Source of the DNA: Actinomadura nitritigenes
GTDB taxonomy: Bacteria; Actinomycetota; Actinomycetes; Streptosporangiales; Streptosporangiaceae
Assembly: GCF_017573545.1 (NCBI RefSeq)
Contig: NZ_JAGEOK010000012.1
Location: 1-64,000 of the forward strand
Length of the DNA: 64,000 nt
Direction: 5' to 3'
In this document: in pieces, positions 17,033-25,801 of the stretch
How the letters are laid out: each line of letters begins with the position of its first letter
How positions within the stretch are numbered: the stretch's first letter is position 1
The notes under the pieces: model-generated
Database searches by the model: none
Told to the model about the DNA's origin: nothing
The model's input: the letters and a program-made list of their open reading frames with translations, nothing else
Made by a program: the position numbers and the translations under genes

Positions 17033-18268
17033 TTGAGTACGAGCAGGAAGCTCCGAGTCGCCACGGTGATCACCCGGTTCAACGGCGGCGCCGGTCAGGT
17101 GGCGCTGAACGGCGCGCTGGCGCTGCCGGACGGGGAGTACGAGCGCGCGATCGTCACCGGGGGCGTCGGCATGGACAGCGTCGCCTCGAACGGGGAGGCG
17201 CGCGCGACGAGGGACACCGTCCTGTACGGGGACGAGGCGGTCGAGAACGCGGCGGCGGGCGACCTGACGCCCGCCGCGCACGCCGCCGGGATGGAGATCG
17301 TGCAGGTCGGGCCGCTGGTCCCGCAGATCTCGCCGCGCGACGACCTCGCCGCGCTGAAGACGCTGACGCGGGTGCTGGCCGAGGGGCGCTACGACGTCGT
17401 CCACACCCACAGCGCGAAGGGCGGCGTGATCGGGCGGGTCGCGGCGGCCCGCGCGGGCGTCCCGCGGATCGTCCACACCTGGCACGGGTTCCCGTTCAAC
17501 GAGTTCCAGTCGTGGGCGCGGCGCCGCGTCTACATCCGGCTCGAGCGGGTCGCGGCGAAGCGCACCGACGCGTTCCTCGCGATCGGGTCGGAGACGGTGA
17601 CGACGGCGCTGCGGCTCGGCCTCGCCACGCCGGAGCGGATCCGGCTGTCGTGGCCCGCGGTGGACGTTGACGCGTTCGCGACCGCGGCGGGGTCCCGGGC
17701 GCAGGCGCGCCGCCGCCTCGACCTGCCGCTCGGGGTGAAGGTCGTCGGCGCGATCGGCCGGCTGACGTTCCAGAAGGGCCCGGAGATCTTCGCGAGGGCC
17801 CTCGCGCGGCTGCCCGACGACGTGTTCGGGCTGTGGGTCGGCGGCGGCCCGATGGCGGACGAGCTGGACGCGCTGACGGCGAAGCTCGGCATCGGGGAGC
17901 GGATGCGGTGGCTCGGGCACCGCGACGACGTCGCCGAGGTGCTGCCGGCGTTCGACCTGATGGCGATGCCGTCCCGGTGGGAGGGCCTGCCGTGCGTGCT
18001 GGTCGAGGCGATCGGCGCGGGGATCCCGCTGGTCGCCACGGCCGTCCCGTCCAACCAGGACCTGGTGCTGGCCGGGGAGACCGGGATGCTCGTCCCGCCG
18101 GAGGACCCCGAGCGGCTCGCCGGCGCGATCGGCGCGCTGCTGGACGACCCGGCCGCCGCCGCGCGGATGGCCGAGCGGGCCCGCGCCCGGATCGGCGACT
18201 GGTTCTCCCCCGCGCACCTCGGGACCGTCCTGGACGAGACCTACCGAGGAGGCTCCAGGCGCCCATGA
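17033..18268 (+). CDS. GT4-family glycosyltransferase
   Basis: A 411-residue GT-B retaining glycosyltransferase. The N-terminal acceptor domain starts RVATVITRFNGGAGQVALNG and contains a THSAKGGVIGRVAA loop; the donor domain has GAIGRLTFQKGPEIF and the EX7E element in WEGLPCVLVEAIGAG. I chose the TTG at 17033 because GAGG lies six bases before it; a GTG at 17021 would overlap the previous stop by 4 nt and is equally possible. It acts on the cytoplasmic face, building the repeat unit on the lipid carrier. Confidence 0.9.
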   Translation: MSTSRKLRVATVITRFNGGAGQVALNGALALPDGEYERAIVTGGVGMDSVASNGEARATRDTVLYGDEAVENAAAGDLTPAAHAAGMEIVQVGPLVPQISPRDDLAALKTLTRVLAEGRYDVVHTHSAKGGVIGRVAAARAGVPRIVHTWHGFPFNEFQSWARRRVYIRLERVAAKRTDAFLAIGSETVTTALRLGLATPERIRLSWPAVDVDAFATAAGSRAQARRRLDLPLGVKVVGAIGRLTFQKGPEIFARALARLPDDVFGLWVGGGPMADELDALTAKLGIGERMRWLGHRDDVAEVLPAFDLMAMPSRWEGLPCVLVEAIGAGIPLVATAVPSNQDLVLAGETGMLVPPEDPERLAGAIGALLDDPAAAARMAERARARIGDWFSPAHLGTVLDETYRGGSRRP

Positions 18269-19653
18269 CCGTCCTGACCAAAGCGCCCCCGGACGCGACG
18301 CCGGACGCCCGGCCGGACGCCGGTGCCCCCGCCGAGGCGGAGCTCCCGGCGCTCCGGCGGCGGTGGCCGCTGACGTCGGTCGCCCTGGTGCTCGGCATCG
18401 CGTCGCTGCCGATGCTGATGCCGGCGGGCCTGCCGCCGGGCCCCGGCAACACCGGGCTGCCGGACCTCGCGCTCATCGGGCTGGTCGCGGTGACGCTGCT
18501 GTGGGCGAGCGGCCGGGGGCTGCCGGTGCGCTGGCCGTTCCTCGTCCCCACCCTGATGACGATCATCGCCGGCGGGATCGCCGCGGTCGTCAACCAGGCC
18601 GGCACGCTGACCCTGGTCAAGGACCTGTTCGTGCTGATGTGGGCGGTGTGCATCGCCAACCTCGGCCGCGACCCGAGGGCGCTGCGGCTCGCGCTGCGCG
18701 CCTTCGTGGTGATCGGCACGCTCTACGCGGTCATCGAGATCCTCGGGATGATCCTCGGGATCGAGGCGATGTCCGGCAAGCAGCTCGACGGCGAGCGCGC
18801 CATGTTCACCTTCGGCGACGCGAACTACGCCTCCAACTGGTTCATCTGCGTCTTCTTCATCACCCGCGCGGCCCGGTACCCGCGCAGGACCTGGCACCGC
18901 TGGGCGGTCTGCGCCGTCCTGCTGACCGCCGAGGGGCTGACCGGCTCCAACGGCGGGCTCCTCGCGCTGTGCGTCGCGCTGCTGCTCGGCTACCTGTTCG
19001 GGCTCGTCCGCGAGGGGAAGGCGCACCACGCGATCGCGGTCGGCTCGCTGGCGTTCTTCGTCGCGGGCGCGGGCGTCGCCGTCGTCACCACCGTCGACAT
19101 CCAGCCGTACCTGGACCGGGCGAGCCAGATGTCGCCGGTGCTGCGCGACTCCATCGGGCGCACCACCGGGGAGAGCACCGAGTCCCGCAGCTCGGTGAAC
19201 GCCGCGACCGTCCAGATGCTGGAGGAGCAGACGCACCCGTGGGGCATCGGCCCCAACCAGACGCGCCCGCAGATGCTCGCGCGGCAGTACGGGTACGTCC
19301 GCGAGGCGCACAACGACTACATCGCGGCCGTGCTGGAACGCGGGTTCCTCGGCGGGATCGCGCTGGTCACGCTGCTGTTCGTGCTGATCATGCGGTGCGT
19401 GCGGATCGCCCGGCGGGGCGCCCTCACCGCCGAGTACGCGGCGCTCGTCCCGCGCCCGGAGATGTTCGGCGCGCTCCTCGCGGTGTTCCTGGTCTCCGCG
19501 CTCTTCTACCAGACCCTGCACTACCGGCACGGCTGGGCGTTCTTCGGCCTCGTCGCCGCCCTCGACCTCTTCGGACGGCGCGCCGCCCCGGGAGGGCGGC
19601 CCGCCGGAACCCCCGACGACCCGGACGACCCCGCCGCGGAGGGAGCCCGATGA
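18265..19653 (+). CDS. Wzy/O-antigen ligase-like membrane protein
   Basis: A 462-residue integral membrane protein with about ten hydrophobic segments and a large outer loop (about residues 270-345). The loop ends in the Wzy_C-type signature REAHNDYIAAVLERG. The polar first 30 residues are proline/alanine-rich. The ATG overlaps the GT4 stop (ATGA). Within this operon a repeat-unit polymerase is the most likely role; ligase function cannot be excluded by sequence. Confidence 0.85.
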   Translation: MTVLTKAPPDATPDARPDAGAPAEAELPALRRRWPLTSVALVLGIASLPMLMPAGLPPGPGNTGLPDLALIGLVAVTLLWASGRGLPVRWPFLVPTLMTIIAGGIAAVVNQAGTLTLVKDLFVLMWAVCIANLGRDPRALRLALRAFVVIGTLYAVIEILGMILGIEAMSGKQLDGERAMFTFGDANYASNWFICVFFITRAARYPRRTWHRWAVCAVLLTAEGLTGSNGGLLALCVALLLGYLFGLVREGKAHHAIAVGSLAFFVAGAGVAVVTTVDIQPYLDRASQMSPVLRDSIGRTTGESTESRSSVNAATVQMLEEQTHPWGIGPNQTRPQMLARQYGYVREAHNDYIAAVLERGFLGGIALVTLLFVLIMRCVRIARRGALTAEYAALVPRPEMFGALLAVFLVSALFYQTLHYRHGWAFFGLVAALDLFGRRAAPGGRPAGTPDDPDDPAAEGAR

Positions 19654-21032
19654 CCGACACCCAGCAGCCGACGGCGGCGCCGACCGCCGACGCCGACGCC
19701 GGACGGCTCCGGCGGCGGCTCCTCGCGCTCGTCGCGGGGAACATGGCGGGACGGATCGGCGCGCTCGGCTCGCTCGGCATCGCCACGATCCTGGTCGCGC
19801 GGATCGGCGGGCCGAAGCTCGTCGGCGCGTTCACGCTCGTGCGGATCCTGCCGGGGCTGCTGTGCCAGCTGTCCAGCGCCGGGCTGCCCGGCGCCGCACC
19901 CTACTTCCTGGCCCGCGACTCCTACGACCAGAGCCGGGTGCGGCCCACCCTGGCGTGGCTGACCGTCATCGGCGCGGTGCTCGGCGGGGCCGGCTGGCTC
20001 GCCCTCAGCCCCCTCGCCTACCTGGTGTTCTTCAAGTCGTTCGGGATCTGGATCACGATCGCCGCGGCGGTCCCGTCGTTCACGCAGGGGTTCGTGTCGG
20101 TCGGCAAGGGCCTGCTGCAGGGCACCGACGACCAGCACGGCGCGAGCCTCGCCATCGCCGTCGAGGAGTTCGTGTTCGTGCCGATCTACCTGGTGCTGCT
20201 CACCGGCTGGTACGGGCCGGGCGCGCTGATCACCGGGCTGGTCCTCGCCGACGTCGCGGCGGCCGCGTGGATCGCGCGGCGGCTCGCGACCCGCGGGTTC
20301 TTCCGCGGCTGGGGGCGGGCCGACCCGCGCCTCGGCCGGACGATCGCCGGATACGGGGTGCGCGGCTACGTCGGGCAGCTCATCGACCTGCTCCAGCTGC
20401 GGTTCGACATGGCGCTGCTCGGCGCGCTCGCCGGCCCGAAGGTCCTCGGCGTCTACACGGTCGCGAGCAAGTTCGCCGAGCTGGTGCAGCTGCCCGGCCT
20501 CGCCGTGAACTACGTGCTGTACCCCGACTTCGCCAAGGAGGACCGGGCGAAGGCGACCCGGCGCACCGCCCGGCTCATCCTGCCCGCGCTCGGCGTGTCG
20601 GCGCTCGCCGCGGTCCCGCTCGCGCTCGTCGCCGGGACGGCGCTGCCGTGGATCTTCGGGGACGTGTTCGACGACGCGGTCGTGCCCACCTACATCCGGC
20701 TCGCGGGCGTCGTCACGTTCGGCGTCACCGGGCTGATCATGGCGTACCTGTACGGGGTCGGGCGGCCCGGCGCCGCGTCCACCGGGCAGGGCATCGGCCT
20801 GCTGGTCGTCGTCGTGCTCGGCGCGATCCTCATCCCCCGGCACGGCGCGGTCGGCGCGGCGATCGCCACGTCCGTCTCGTTCGTCGCCACCACCGCCGCG
20901 CTGCTCGCCTGGTTCCAGCACGTCCGCAAGACCGCCGCCCGCGAACCCGCGGCCGGGGCGGGGCCCGCGCCGGAGGCGTCCGGCGCGGGGCTCGCCGCGG
21001 CCGACGACCCTGCTCCGCACAGCAAGGGGTGA
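19650..21032 (+). CDS. Wzx-like flippase (polysaccharide biosynthesis protein)
   Basis: A 460-residue MOP/PST-superfamily transporter with 12-14 membrane segments, beginning with LLALVAGNMAGRIGALGSLG and containing the characteristic YGVRGYVGQLIDLLQLRFDM segment midway. It would move the undecaprenyl-linked repeat unit across the membrane. The ATG overlaps the polymerase stop (ATGA) behind GGAGGGAG. The C-terminal 25 residues are alanine/proline-rich. Confidence 0.87.
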   Translation: MTDTQQPTAAPTADADAGRLRRRLLALVAGNMAGRIGALGSLGIATILVARIGGPKLVGAFTLVRILPGLLCQLSSAGLPGAAPYFLARDSYDQSRVRPTLAWLTVIGAVLGGAGWLALSPLAYLVFFKSFGIWITIAAAVPSFTQGFVSVGKGLLQGTDDQHGASLAIAVEEFVFVPIYLVLLTGWYGPGALITGLVLADVAAAAWIARRLATRGFFRGWGRADPRLGRTIAGYGVRGYVGQLIDLLQLRFDMALLGALAGPKVLGVYTVASKFAELVQLPGLAVNYVLYPDFAKEDRAKATRRTARLILPALGVSALAAVPLALVAGTALPWIFGDVFDDAVVPTYIRLAGVVTFGVTGLIMAYLYGVGRPGAASTGQGIGLLVVVVLGAILIPRHGAVGAAIATSVSFVATTAALLAWFQHVRKTAAREPAAGAGPAPEASGAGLAAADDPAPHSKG

Positions 21033-21034
21033 CC

Positions 21035-21820
21035 ATGTCCGAGGACAACACCGAACTCGCCACGCGGCCCGTCGACCCGTCCGACGGCGTCGCGCCCTCG
21101 GGGGCGCGCCGCGCCCTGGACATCGCCGGCGCGCTCACCGGGCTGCTGCTGCTCAGCGTCCCGCTGGCGCTCATCTACCTGCTGGTCCGGCTGTCCAGCC
21201 CGGGTCCCGGGGTGTTCCGGCAGACCCGCGTCGGGCAGGGCGGCCGGCCGTTCACCATGTACAAGTTCCGGACGATGCGGCAGGGCGTCGGCGGGCTCAC
21301 CGTCACCGCCAACTGCGACCCGCGGCTCACCCGGATCGGCAAGCTGCTGCGGCAGTGGTCGCTGGACGAGCTGCCGCAGCTGGTGAACGTGCTGCGCGGG
21401 CAGATGACGCTGGTCGGGCCGCGCCCGGAGACCTACGACCTCGCGGTGCACTACGACGCGGACTCGCGGTGGATCTTCGACCACCGGCCGGGGCTGACCG
21501 GGGTGTCGGAGGTCCGGTTCCGCGACTTCGACGTGCTCGGCCCGGGCGAGGAGGTCGACCTCGTCAACTACATCGAGCGGATCGTCCCGGCGCGGGTCGC
21601 GGTGGACGCGGTCTACCTGCGCGACCCGTCGATGCGGCAGACGCTGCGGGCGCTGTGGGACACCGTCAAGCACATCCTCGGGTTCACGATCCCGCCGCTG
21701 CAGGTGGCGTCGGACGGGACCGTCGAGGAGGCGCCCGAGCCCGCGCCGCCGCACACGCCGCCGCACGCGGCCGACGCCGCCCCGCGCACGCCCGCCGAGG
21801 AGCCCGGCTCCGCCGCGTAG
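21035..21820 (+). CDS. Undecaprenyl-phosphate sugar phosphotransferase (small PGT)
   Basis: A 261-residue monotopic phosphoglycosyl transferase. One re-entrant/membrane segment (about 30-50) precedes the signatures FRQTRVGQGGRPFTMYKFRT, LRQWSLDELPQLVNVLRG and MTLVGPRPE. This is the catalytic half of WbaP-type enzymes without the N-terminal membrane domain. It starts repeat-unit assembly by putting the first sugar-phosphate on undecaprenyl phosphate. It starts 2 bases after the flippase. The C-terminal 40 residues are an alanine/proline-rich tail. Confidence 0.93.
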   Translation: MSEDNTELATRPVDPSDGVAPSGARRALDIAGALTGLLLLSVPLALIYLLVRLSSPGPGVFRQTRVGQGGRPFTMYKFRTMRQGVGGLTVTANCDPRLTRIGKLLRQWSLDELPQLVNVLRGQMTLVGPRPETYDLAVHYDADSRWIFDHRPGLTGVSEVRFRDFDVLGPGEEVDLVNYIERIVPARVAVDAVYLRDPSMRQTLRALWDTVKHILGFTIPPLQVASDGTVEEAPEPAPPHTPPHAADAAPRTPAEEPGSAA

Positions 21821-21845
21821 AGACCCGCATCGGGGAAAGGGAGAC

Positions 21846-22772
21846 ATGGACATCCGGGACGTCCGGTTCAAGGTCTCGGCCGTCGCGGCCGCGGTGGTGC
21901 TCGTGGCCGGGTTCCTCCTCTACCTCCAGCACCGGTCGCCGTCCGGCGGGGACGCCCCCTACAGCGGCCCGCCCGCGACGCCCGGCAGCCCCGCCGCCCG
22001 GCCGGGCGAGACCCGCCGCATCGCGCTGAACACCCGGCCGTCGGACTACCCGCGGCTGAAGGAGCTCGGCTACGACCTGGTGGACGCCAAGCCGGACGAC
22101 TCGCTCGTCGCGGGCGTCCCCGACGGGATGCAGGCGCTGCTGTGGGTCGGCAACTTCACCTGCGGCTCCTTCGACCTCGACTACGACGCGTTCACCCGGG
22201 CGGTGCAGAGGTACGGGCGCAGCCCGAAGGTGTACGGGTGGTACCTGTCCGACGAGCCGGACACCGGGCGCTGCCCGAAGGTCGCCGGCGAGATCCGGCG
22301 GCGCGCCGACTACATCCGGCAGAACGCGCCCGGCCAGGTCTCGTTCGTCTCGCTGACCGACTGGCCGATGCGGCAGCTCGCGCCGAAGCGGGTCGGCGTC
22401 GACCTCTACGGCCTCGACCCGTACCCCTGCAAGGGCTCGGCGGACGTGCAGGACTCGTGCGACATCGGGGCGATCGACCGGATGGTCCGGCTGGCCGACG
22501 ACGCCGGCATCCCGCGCGCGCGGGTCGCGCCCGTCCTGCAGACGTTCGGGCAGAGCTGCAGCAAGGGCGACAAGCAGTACTGGCTGCCGACGCAGGCGCA
22601 GTTCCGGAAGATCCTCGCCCGCTGGGACAGGCTCGCGCCGCGTCCCAGGCTCGAGATCTCCTACTCGTGGGGGCACCAGTCCGAGTGGGCGTGCCCGTCG
22701 CTGGCGGACGCGTCCGGCGGCGCCCATCCCGACCTGCAGAGCATCATGAAGGCCCGCAACACCGCGAAGTGA
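21846..22772 (+). CDS. Secreted/anchored TIM-barrel glycoside-hydrolase-like protein
   Basis: A 308-residue protein with an N-terminal membrane anchor (about 11-29) and a proline-rich linker (30-55). The remainder looks like a (beta/alpha)8 glycoside-hydrolase fold: GWYLSDEPD, with an acidic residue at the strand-4 position, DLYGLDPYPC, and a late ISYSWGHQSEW segment. Several cysteines suggest disulphides outside the cell. I do not recognise a specific GH family. As the last gene of the operon it may trim, release or remodel the polymer. It has a good GGGAG ribosome site. Confidence 0.65.
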   Translation: MDIRDVRFKVSAVAAAVVLVAGFLLYLQHRSPSGGDAPYSGPPATPGSPAARPGETRRIALNTRPSDYPRLKELGYDLVDAKPDDSLVAGVPDGMQALLWVGNFTCGSFDLDYDAFTRAVQRYGRSPKVYGWYLSDEPDTGRCPKVAGEIRRRADYIRQNAPGQVSFVSLTDWPMRQLAPKRVGVDLYGLDPYPCKGSADVQDSCDIGAIDRMVRLADDAGIPRARVAPVLQTFGQSCSKGDKQYWLPTQAQFRKILARWDRLAPRPRLEISYSWGHQSEWACPSLADASGGAHPDLQSIMKARNTAK

Positions 22773-22790
22773 GGGCCGGCGCCGGAGGCG

Positions 22791-23000
22791 TCAGTGCTTG
22801 GGGTGGTCGGCGACGGCGGGATGGCCGTCCGACGGCAACGGCAGGTTGAACGACCCGACCTTCAGGGCCAGGACCTCCATGCCGCCGATGAGCAGCACGA
22901 ACACCACGGCCATCAGGCCAAGCTGCACCCGGTTCGGCTTCCTGCGATTCAACGTGCGGCTCAGCCTGACACTGAAAGCCGCCCAGGCCCCGCGTTTCAC
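22791..23000 (-). CDS. Small single-span membrane protein
   Basis: A 69-residue protein: a basic N-terminus (RLSRTLNRRKPNRVQL), one membrane helix (LMAVVFVLLIGGMEVLAL) and a short polar tail. I place the start at the GTG at 23000, five bases after AAGGGG; the GTG at 23006 touches that site and is less likely. It is antisense-oriented to the EPS operon and convergent with its last gene. It matches no family I know. Confidence 0.6.
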   Translation of the reverse strand: MKRGAWAAFSVRLSRTLNRRKPNRVQLGLMAVVFVLLIGGMEVLALKVGSFNLPLPSDGHPAVADHPKH

Positions 23001-23084
23001 GCGCACCCCTTCAATCCCCCATTAACCATAAGGAACCTAACACAACACCCGCCCCGGACACGCCCCGACGCGCTCCGCCGCCGA

Positions 23085-23134
23085 GCGCGGCGAGCCGCCG
23101 TCATGCCGGCCCGCATGACGGCGGCTCGCCGCGC
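23085..23134. terminator. 22-bp perfect hairpin
   Basis: 23085-23106 and 23113-23134 are perfect inverse complements, with a 6-base loop CGGCCC. It lies just past the stop of the Rieske gene (minus strand) and before the small membrane-protein gene. No U-run follows on either strand. A terminator or transcript-end stabiliser for the Rieske gene is likely. Confidence 0.7.
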
Positions 23135-23149
23135 GTGAACGCGGTCGGG

Positions 23150-24715
23150 TCAGGAGACGCGGCGGCTGGTGAGGTTGGCGGCGCGGGCGTTGACGCAGGA
23201 GCCGGTCGCCAGGTCGAACGCGAAGTTGTGCGCCAGGCAGTGCACCTGCCCGTCGCGGATGACCGCGCCGACCGACAGGTCCTCGCCCGCGTGCGGGCAG
23301 TACCGCGGGATGTCGTAGCACCCGCCGGCCCACTCCACGGTGATCCGCTCGCTCTCGTCCCGGCCCGTCTCGTACGCCTCGACGGCGTTCAGGGCGGGCG
23401 CGTTCGCGTGCTTGAGCAGCCCCACCAGGTAGTCGTTGTAGACGTCCGGGTCGCGGTACAGGCTGAGCCGGAAGGAGATGAGCAGGTCCTCCCAGGCCAT
23501 CCGGCCGGTCAGCACGGAGTCCAGCCAGCGGCCGGCCGTGGTGATCCGGTAGTGCGGGCGCGCGTCCGGGGACGCCTCTCCGACCGTCAGCCCCTCCGGC
23601 GAGAAGTCCACGTCCCAGACCCCGCCGTTCGGGCCGGTGATCTCGAACCGGACCAGCATCGCGATCTGCCGGAGGAAGTAGTCGCTGAGCGAGCCGAGGT
23701 GCTCGAAGTGGGCGGTGAACCGCGCGAACAGGTCCGGGCCCGGCTCCGGGTACTCGGCGAGGACGCCCTCGATCAGCTCCTTGCGGTCCTCCGCGTACTG
23801 CTTGAGGTAGGCGGGGCGCTCGTCGTCGGCGAAGGAGAACTCCGCCGAGACGGGGTCCCGGACGATCTCGCCGGTGTCGAGGTCGACGGTGTCGCCGGGC
23901 TTGAAGCACTCCCAGCGCTGCCGCGGCAGGTGCTCGCGCAGCCACTCCGTGGAGACCTCGGGGTCGCAGAACGCCCCGTCCCGCTGGCCGAGCACCCAGT
24001 TGAGGCGGTCGACCTCGCCGTCCAGGAAGCACGGCGGCCCGGCGAACGGGACCGCGAGCTCCGGCTGGGTCTGCCGGACGAGCCGCTGCGCGGCGCGCAG
24101 CTTCGACACCCGCTTGTCCATCGAGACCTTGGCCATCTCTTCGGCCGGGTACTCGTAGCAGATCGGATGCCAGGACGCGCCGGAGGTCTGCAGCGCCATC
24201 AGGTCGAGCCGGCCGCCCGCCAGGTGCTTGGCCCGGCGGGCCTGCGCGGCGGTGAGCCGGGCGTCGTTGCAGTGCAGGAACCCGCGGCCGTCCGCGACGA
24301 TGAGAAAGGCCGCGTCATGGCACATAGGGGAGAGTTCCGGAATGACCGTTATCCAGGAGCCCCGATTGTCGAGCGGGAATTTCTCCCAGGGTTCTATCTC
24401 GATTACCTGGCGGGAACCCGCGGCTTCCGCCATCCGTTCCCGGAAGGCCGGTCCCGGATAGCGCGGAATGAGGATCCGGGTCCGCCGCGGAAGCCGGCCG
24501 ATGACCCAGGGGTCGAAATGATCAAGGTGCTCGTGCGAGACCGCCACCCAGTCCGCGGCGAGCAACCGATCGACGTCGAGGTGATCGTTTCTGGGGTACT
24601 GGTGCCAGGCCCCGATAAAGGCCCCCGTCGGAGCGAGCCACGGGTCTGCGAGCAGGTGGAACGCCCGGGCGTGCACCGACACCCCCGCGTGTCCGATAAA
24701 TGTGACCGTCGGCAT
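23150..24715 (-). CDS. NamH-like metallo-beta-lactamase/Rieske oxygenase (putative UDP-MurNAc hydroxylase)
   Basis: A 521-residue protein with an N-terminal metallo-beta-lactamase fold (metal motif HEHLDH at 61-66) and a C-terminal Rieske domain whose [2Fe-2S] ligands are CPH (C473, H475) and CLAH (C493, H496). This order and length resemble the mycobacterial UDP-N-acetylmuramate hydroxylase NamH (Rv3818, about 516 aa), which makes N-glycolyl muramic acid. Relatives of CMP-Neu5Ac hydroxylase share the two-domain plan. The ATG at 24715 begins directly with the beta-lactamase strand MPTVTFIGHAG. N-glycolylated peptidoglycan is known in this actinomycete suborder, which fits. The gene is monocistronic and divergent from the kinase gene at 24977. 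Confidence 0.75.
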   Translation of the reverse strand: MPTVTFIGHAGVSVHARAFHLLADPWLAPTGAFIGAWHQYPRNDHLDVDRLLAADWVAVSHEHLDHFDPWVIGRLPRRTRILIPRYPGPAFRERMAEAAGSRQVIEIEPWEKFPLDNRGSWITVIPELSPMCHDAAFLIVADGRGFLHCNDARLTAAQARRAKHLAGGRLDLMALQTSGASWHPICYEYPAEEMAKVSMDKRVSKLRAAQRLVRQTQPELAVPFAGPPCFLDGEVDRLNWVLGQRDGAFCDPEVSTEWLREHLPRQRWECFKPGDTVDLDTGEIVRDPVSAEFSFADDERPAYLKQYAEDRKELIEGVLAEYPEPGPDLFARFTAHFEHLGSLSDYFLRQIAMLVRFEITGPNGGVWDVDFSPEGLTVGEASPDARPHYRITTAGRWLDSVLTGRMAWEDLLISFRLSLYRDPDVYNDYLVGLLKHANAPALNAVEAYETGRDESERITVEWAGGCYDIPRYCPHAGEDLSVGAVIRDGQVHCLAHNFAFDLATGSCVNARAANLTSRRVS

Positions 24716-24976
24716 ACCGAGACTGTCCCTCGCCGGCCCCGCCGCCGCACCCGCCCGAATGCGCAAAGCGGCTACGCCGTAGGCATGAAGGAAATGCCAC
24801 AAGCCGAACTGACAATCCTGACTTAGACGCTCGAAGAAAGACCCGAGTTTACCCGGATCGAGGCATGTCCACTTCCGGTCACGCACCGATCTGTTGCGGT
24901 CAATTGACTGGACACGACCGGGCACGCCGGGTGACCGTCGGAGGCGGTGCTGGTAAATAGGGACGGGGGTCCTTTC

Positions 24977-25801
24977 ATGATCAACGGGCGGTCACGGTCC
25001 TCCCCGGGAGCGGGCGCGGGCGTGGGGACGCTCGCCGCCGCTCCCCCGCGGGAGGACGGCCGGGAGGACGTGCGGGAGGACGCGCGGCCCGATCCTCCGG
25101 CCGCGCCGGAGACGGCCGGCGAGCACGCCCTCTGGAAGCGGCGGCTGCGGCACGACATCCGGCACGAGCTCGGCACGATCATCATGCTGGCGTCGGCCGT
25201 CGTCGTCGCCGAGGACGTCGGCGACGGCAGCCGCGCGCGGATCGAGCAGCTGCTCGGCGAGACCCGGTGGCTCGACCACCTGCTCCGCCGGCTCGACGAG
25301 GACGACGACGACCAGCCCATGCCGAGCCCGGAGCGGATCCGGGTGGACGAGCTGACCGCCGAGGTCGTGACCGGCATGCGGCTCGCCACCCCGCACGAGG
25401 TCTGCTTCGGCGGCGGCGAGGCGTGGGCGCACATGGACCCCGTCGCGCTGTGGCGGGCGATCCGCAACGTCCTCGACAACGCGTGCCGCGTGGCCGAGGG
25501 CCGCGTCAACGTCCAGGTCGAGGCCGACCAGGGCTGGGTCGTCATCCAGGTCGACGACGACGGCCCGGGGTTCGGCGCGGGCCCGGGCACCGGCGGGGCG
25601 CGGCGCGGGCTGGCCTCGCTCGGCCTCGGCATCGTCCACGACCTCATCTCCGGCTACGGCGGCAGCCTGGAGATCCGCACCTGCGAGATGGGCGGGGCGC
25701 GGGTGCGCATGCTGCTGCCGTCGTCCCCGCCGCTCCGCGACCCGGTGCCGTTACCCGAGCCGGCGCCGCAGCACGCCGACGACTGGCGGCCGCACCCATG
25801 A
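24977..25801 (+). CDS. Soluble histidine kinase without sensor domain
   Basis: A 274-residue kinase. After a disordered N-terminus (1-48) a dimerisation helix carries the phosphoacceptor (RHDIRHELGTIIM; H63 or H59). The HATPase_c domain follows with the N box IRNVLDNACRVAEG, G1 VDDDGPGFG and G2 SLGLGIVHDLISGYGG. There are no membrane segments or recognisable PAS/GAF domain, so any signal must come through a partner. The ATG follows GGGGG. It overlaps the regulator gene by 4 nt. Confidence 0.85.
   Translation: MINGRSRSSPGAGAGVGTLAAAPPREDGREDVREDARPDPPAAPETAGEHALWKRRLRHDIRHELGTIIMLASAVVVAEDVGDGSRARIEQLLGETRWLDHLLRRLDEDDDDQPMPSPERIRVDELTAEVVTGMRLATPHEVCFGGGEAWAHMDPVALWRAIRNVLDNACRVAEGRVNVQVEADQGWVVIQVDDDGPGFGAGPGTGGARRGLASLGLGIVHDLISGYGGSLEIRTCEMGGARVRMLLPSSPPLRDPVPLPEPAPQHADDWRPHP

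Noticed and set aside
13214..22772. Antibiotic or lanthipeptide biosynthetic cluster
   Set aside because: There are no PKS, NRPS, LanM or precursor genes; the gene set is a complete Wzx/Wzy-type polysaccharide pathway.
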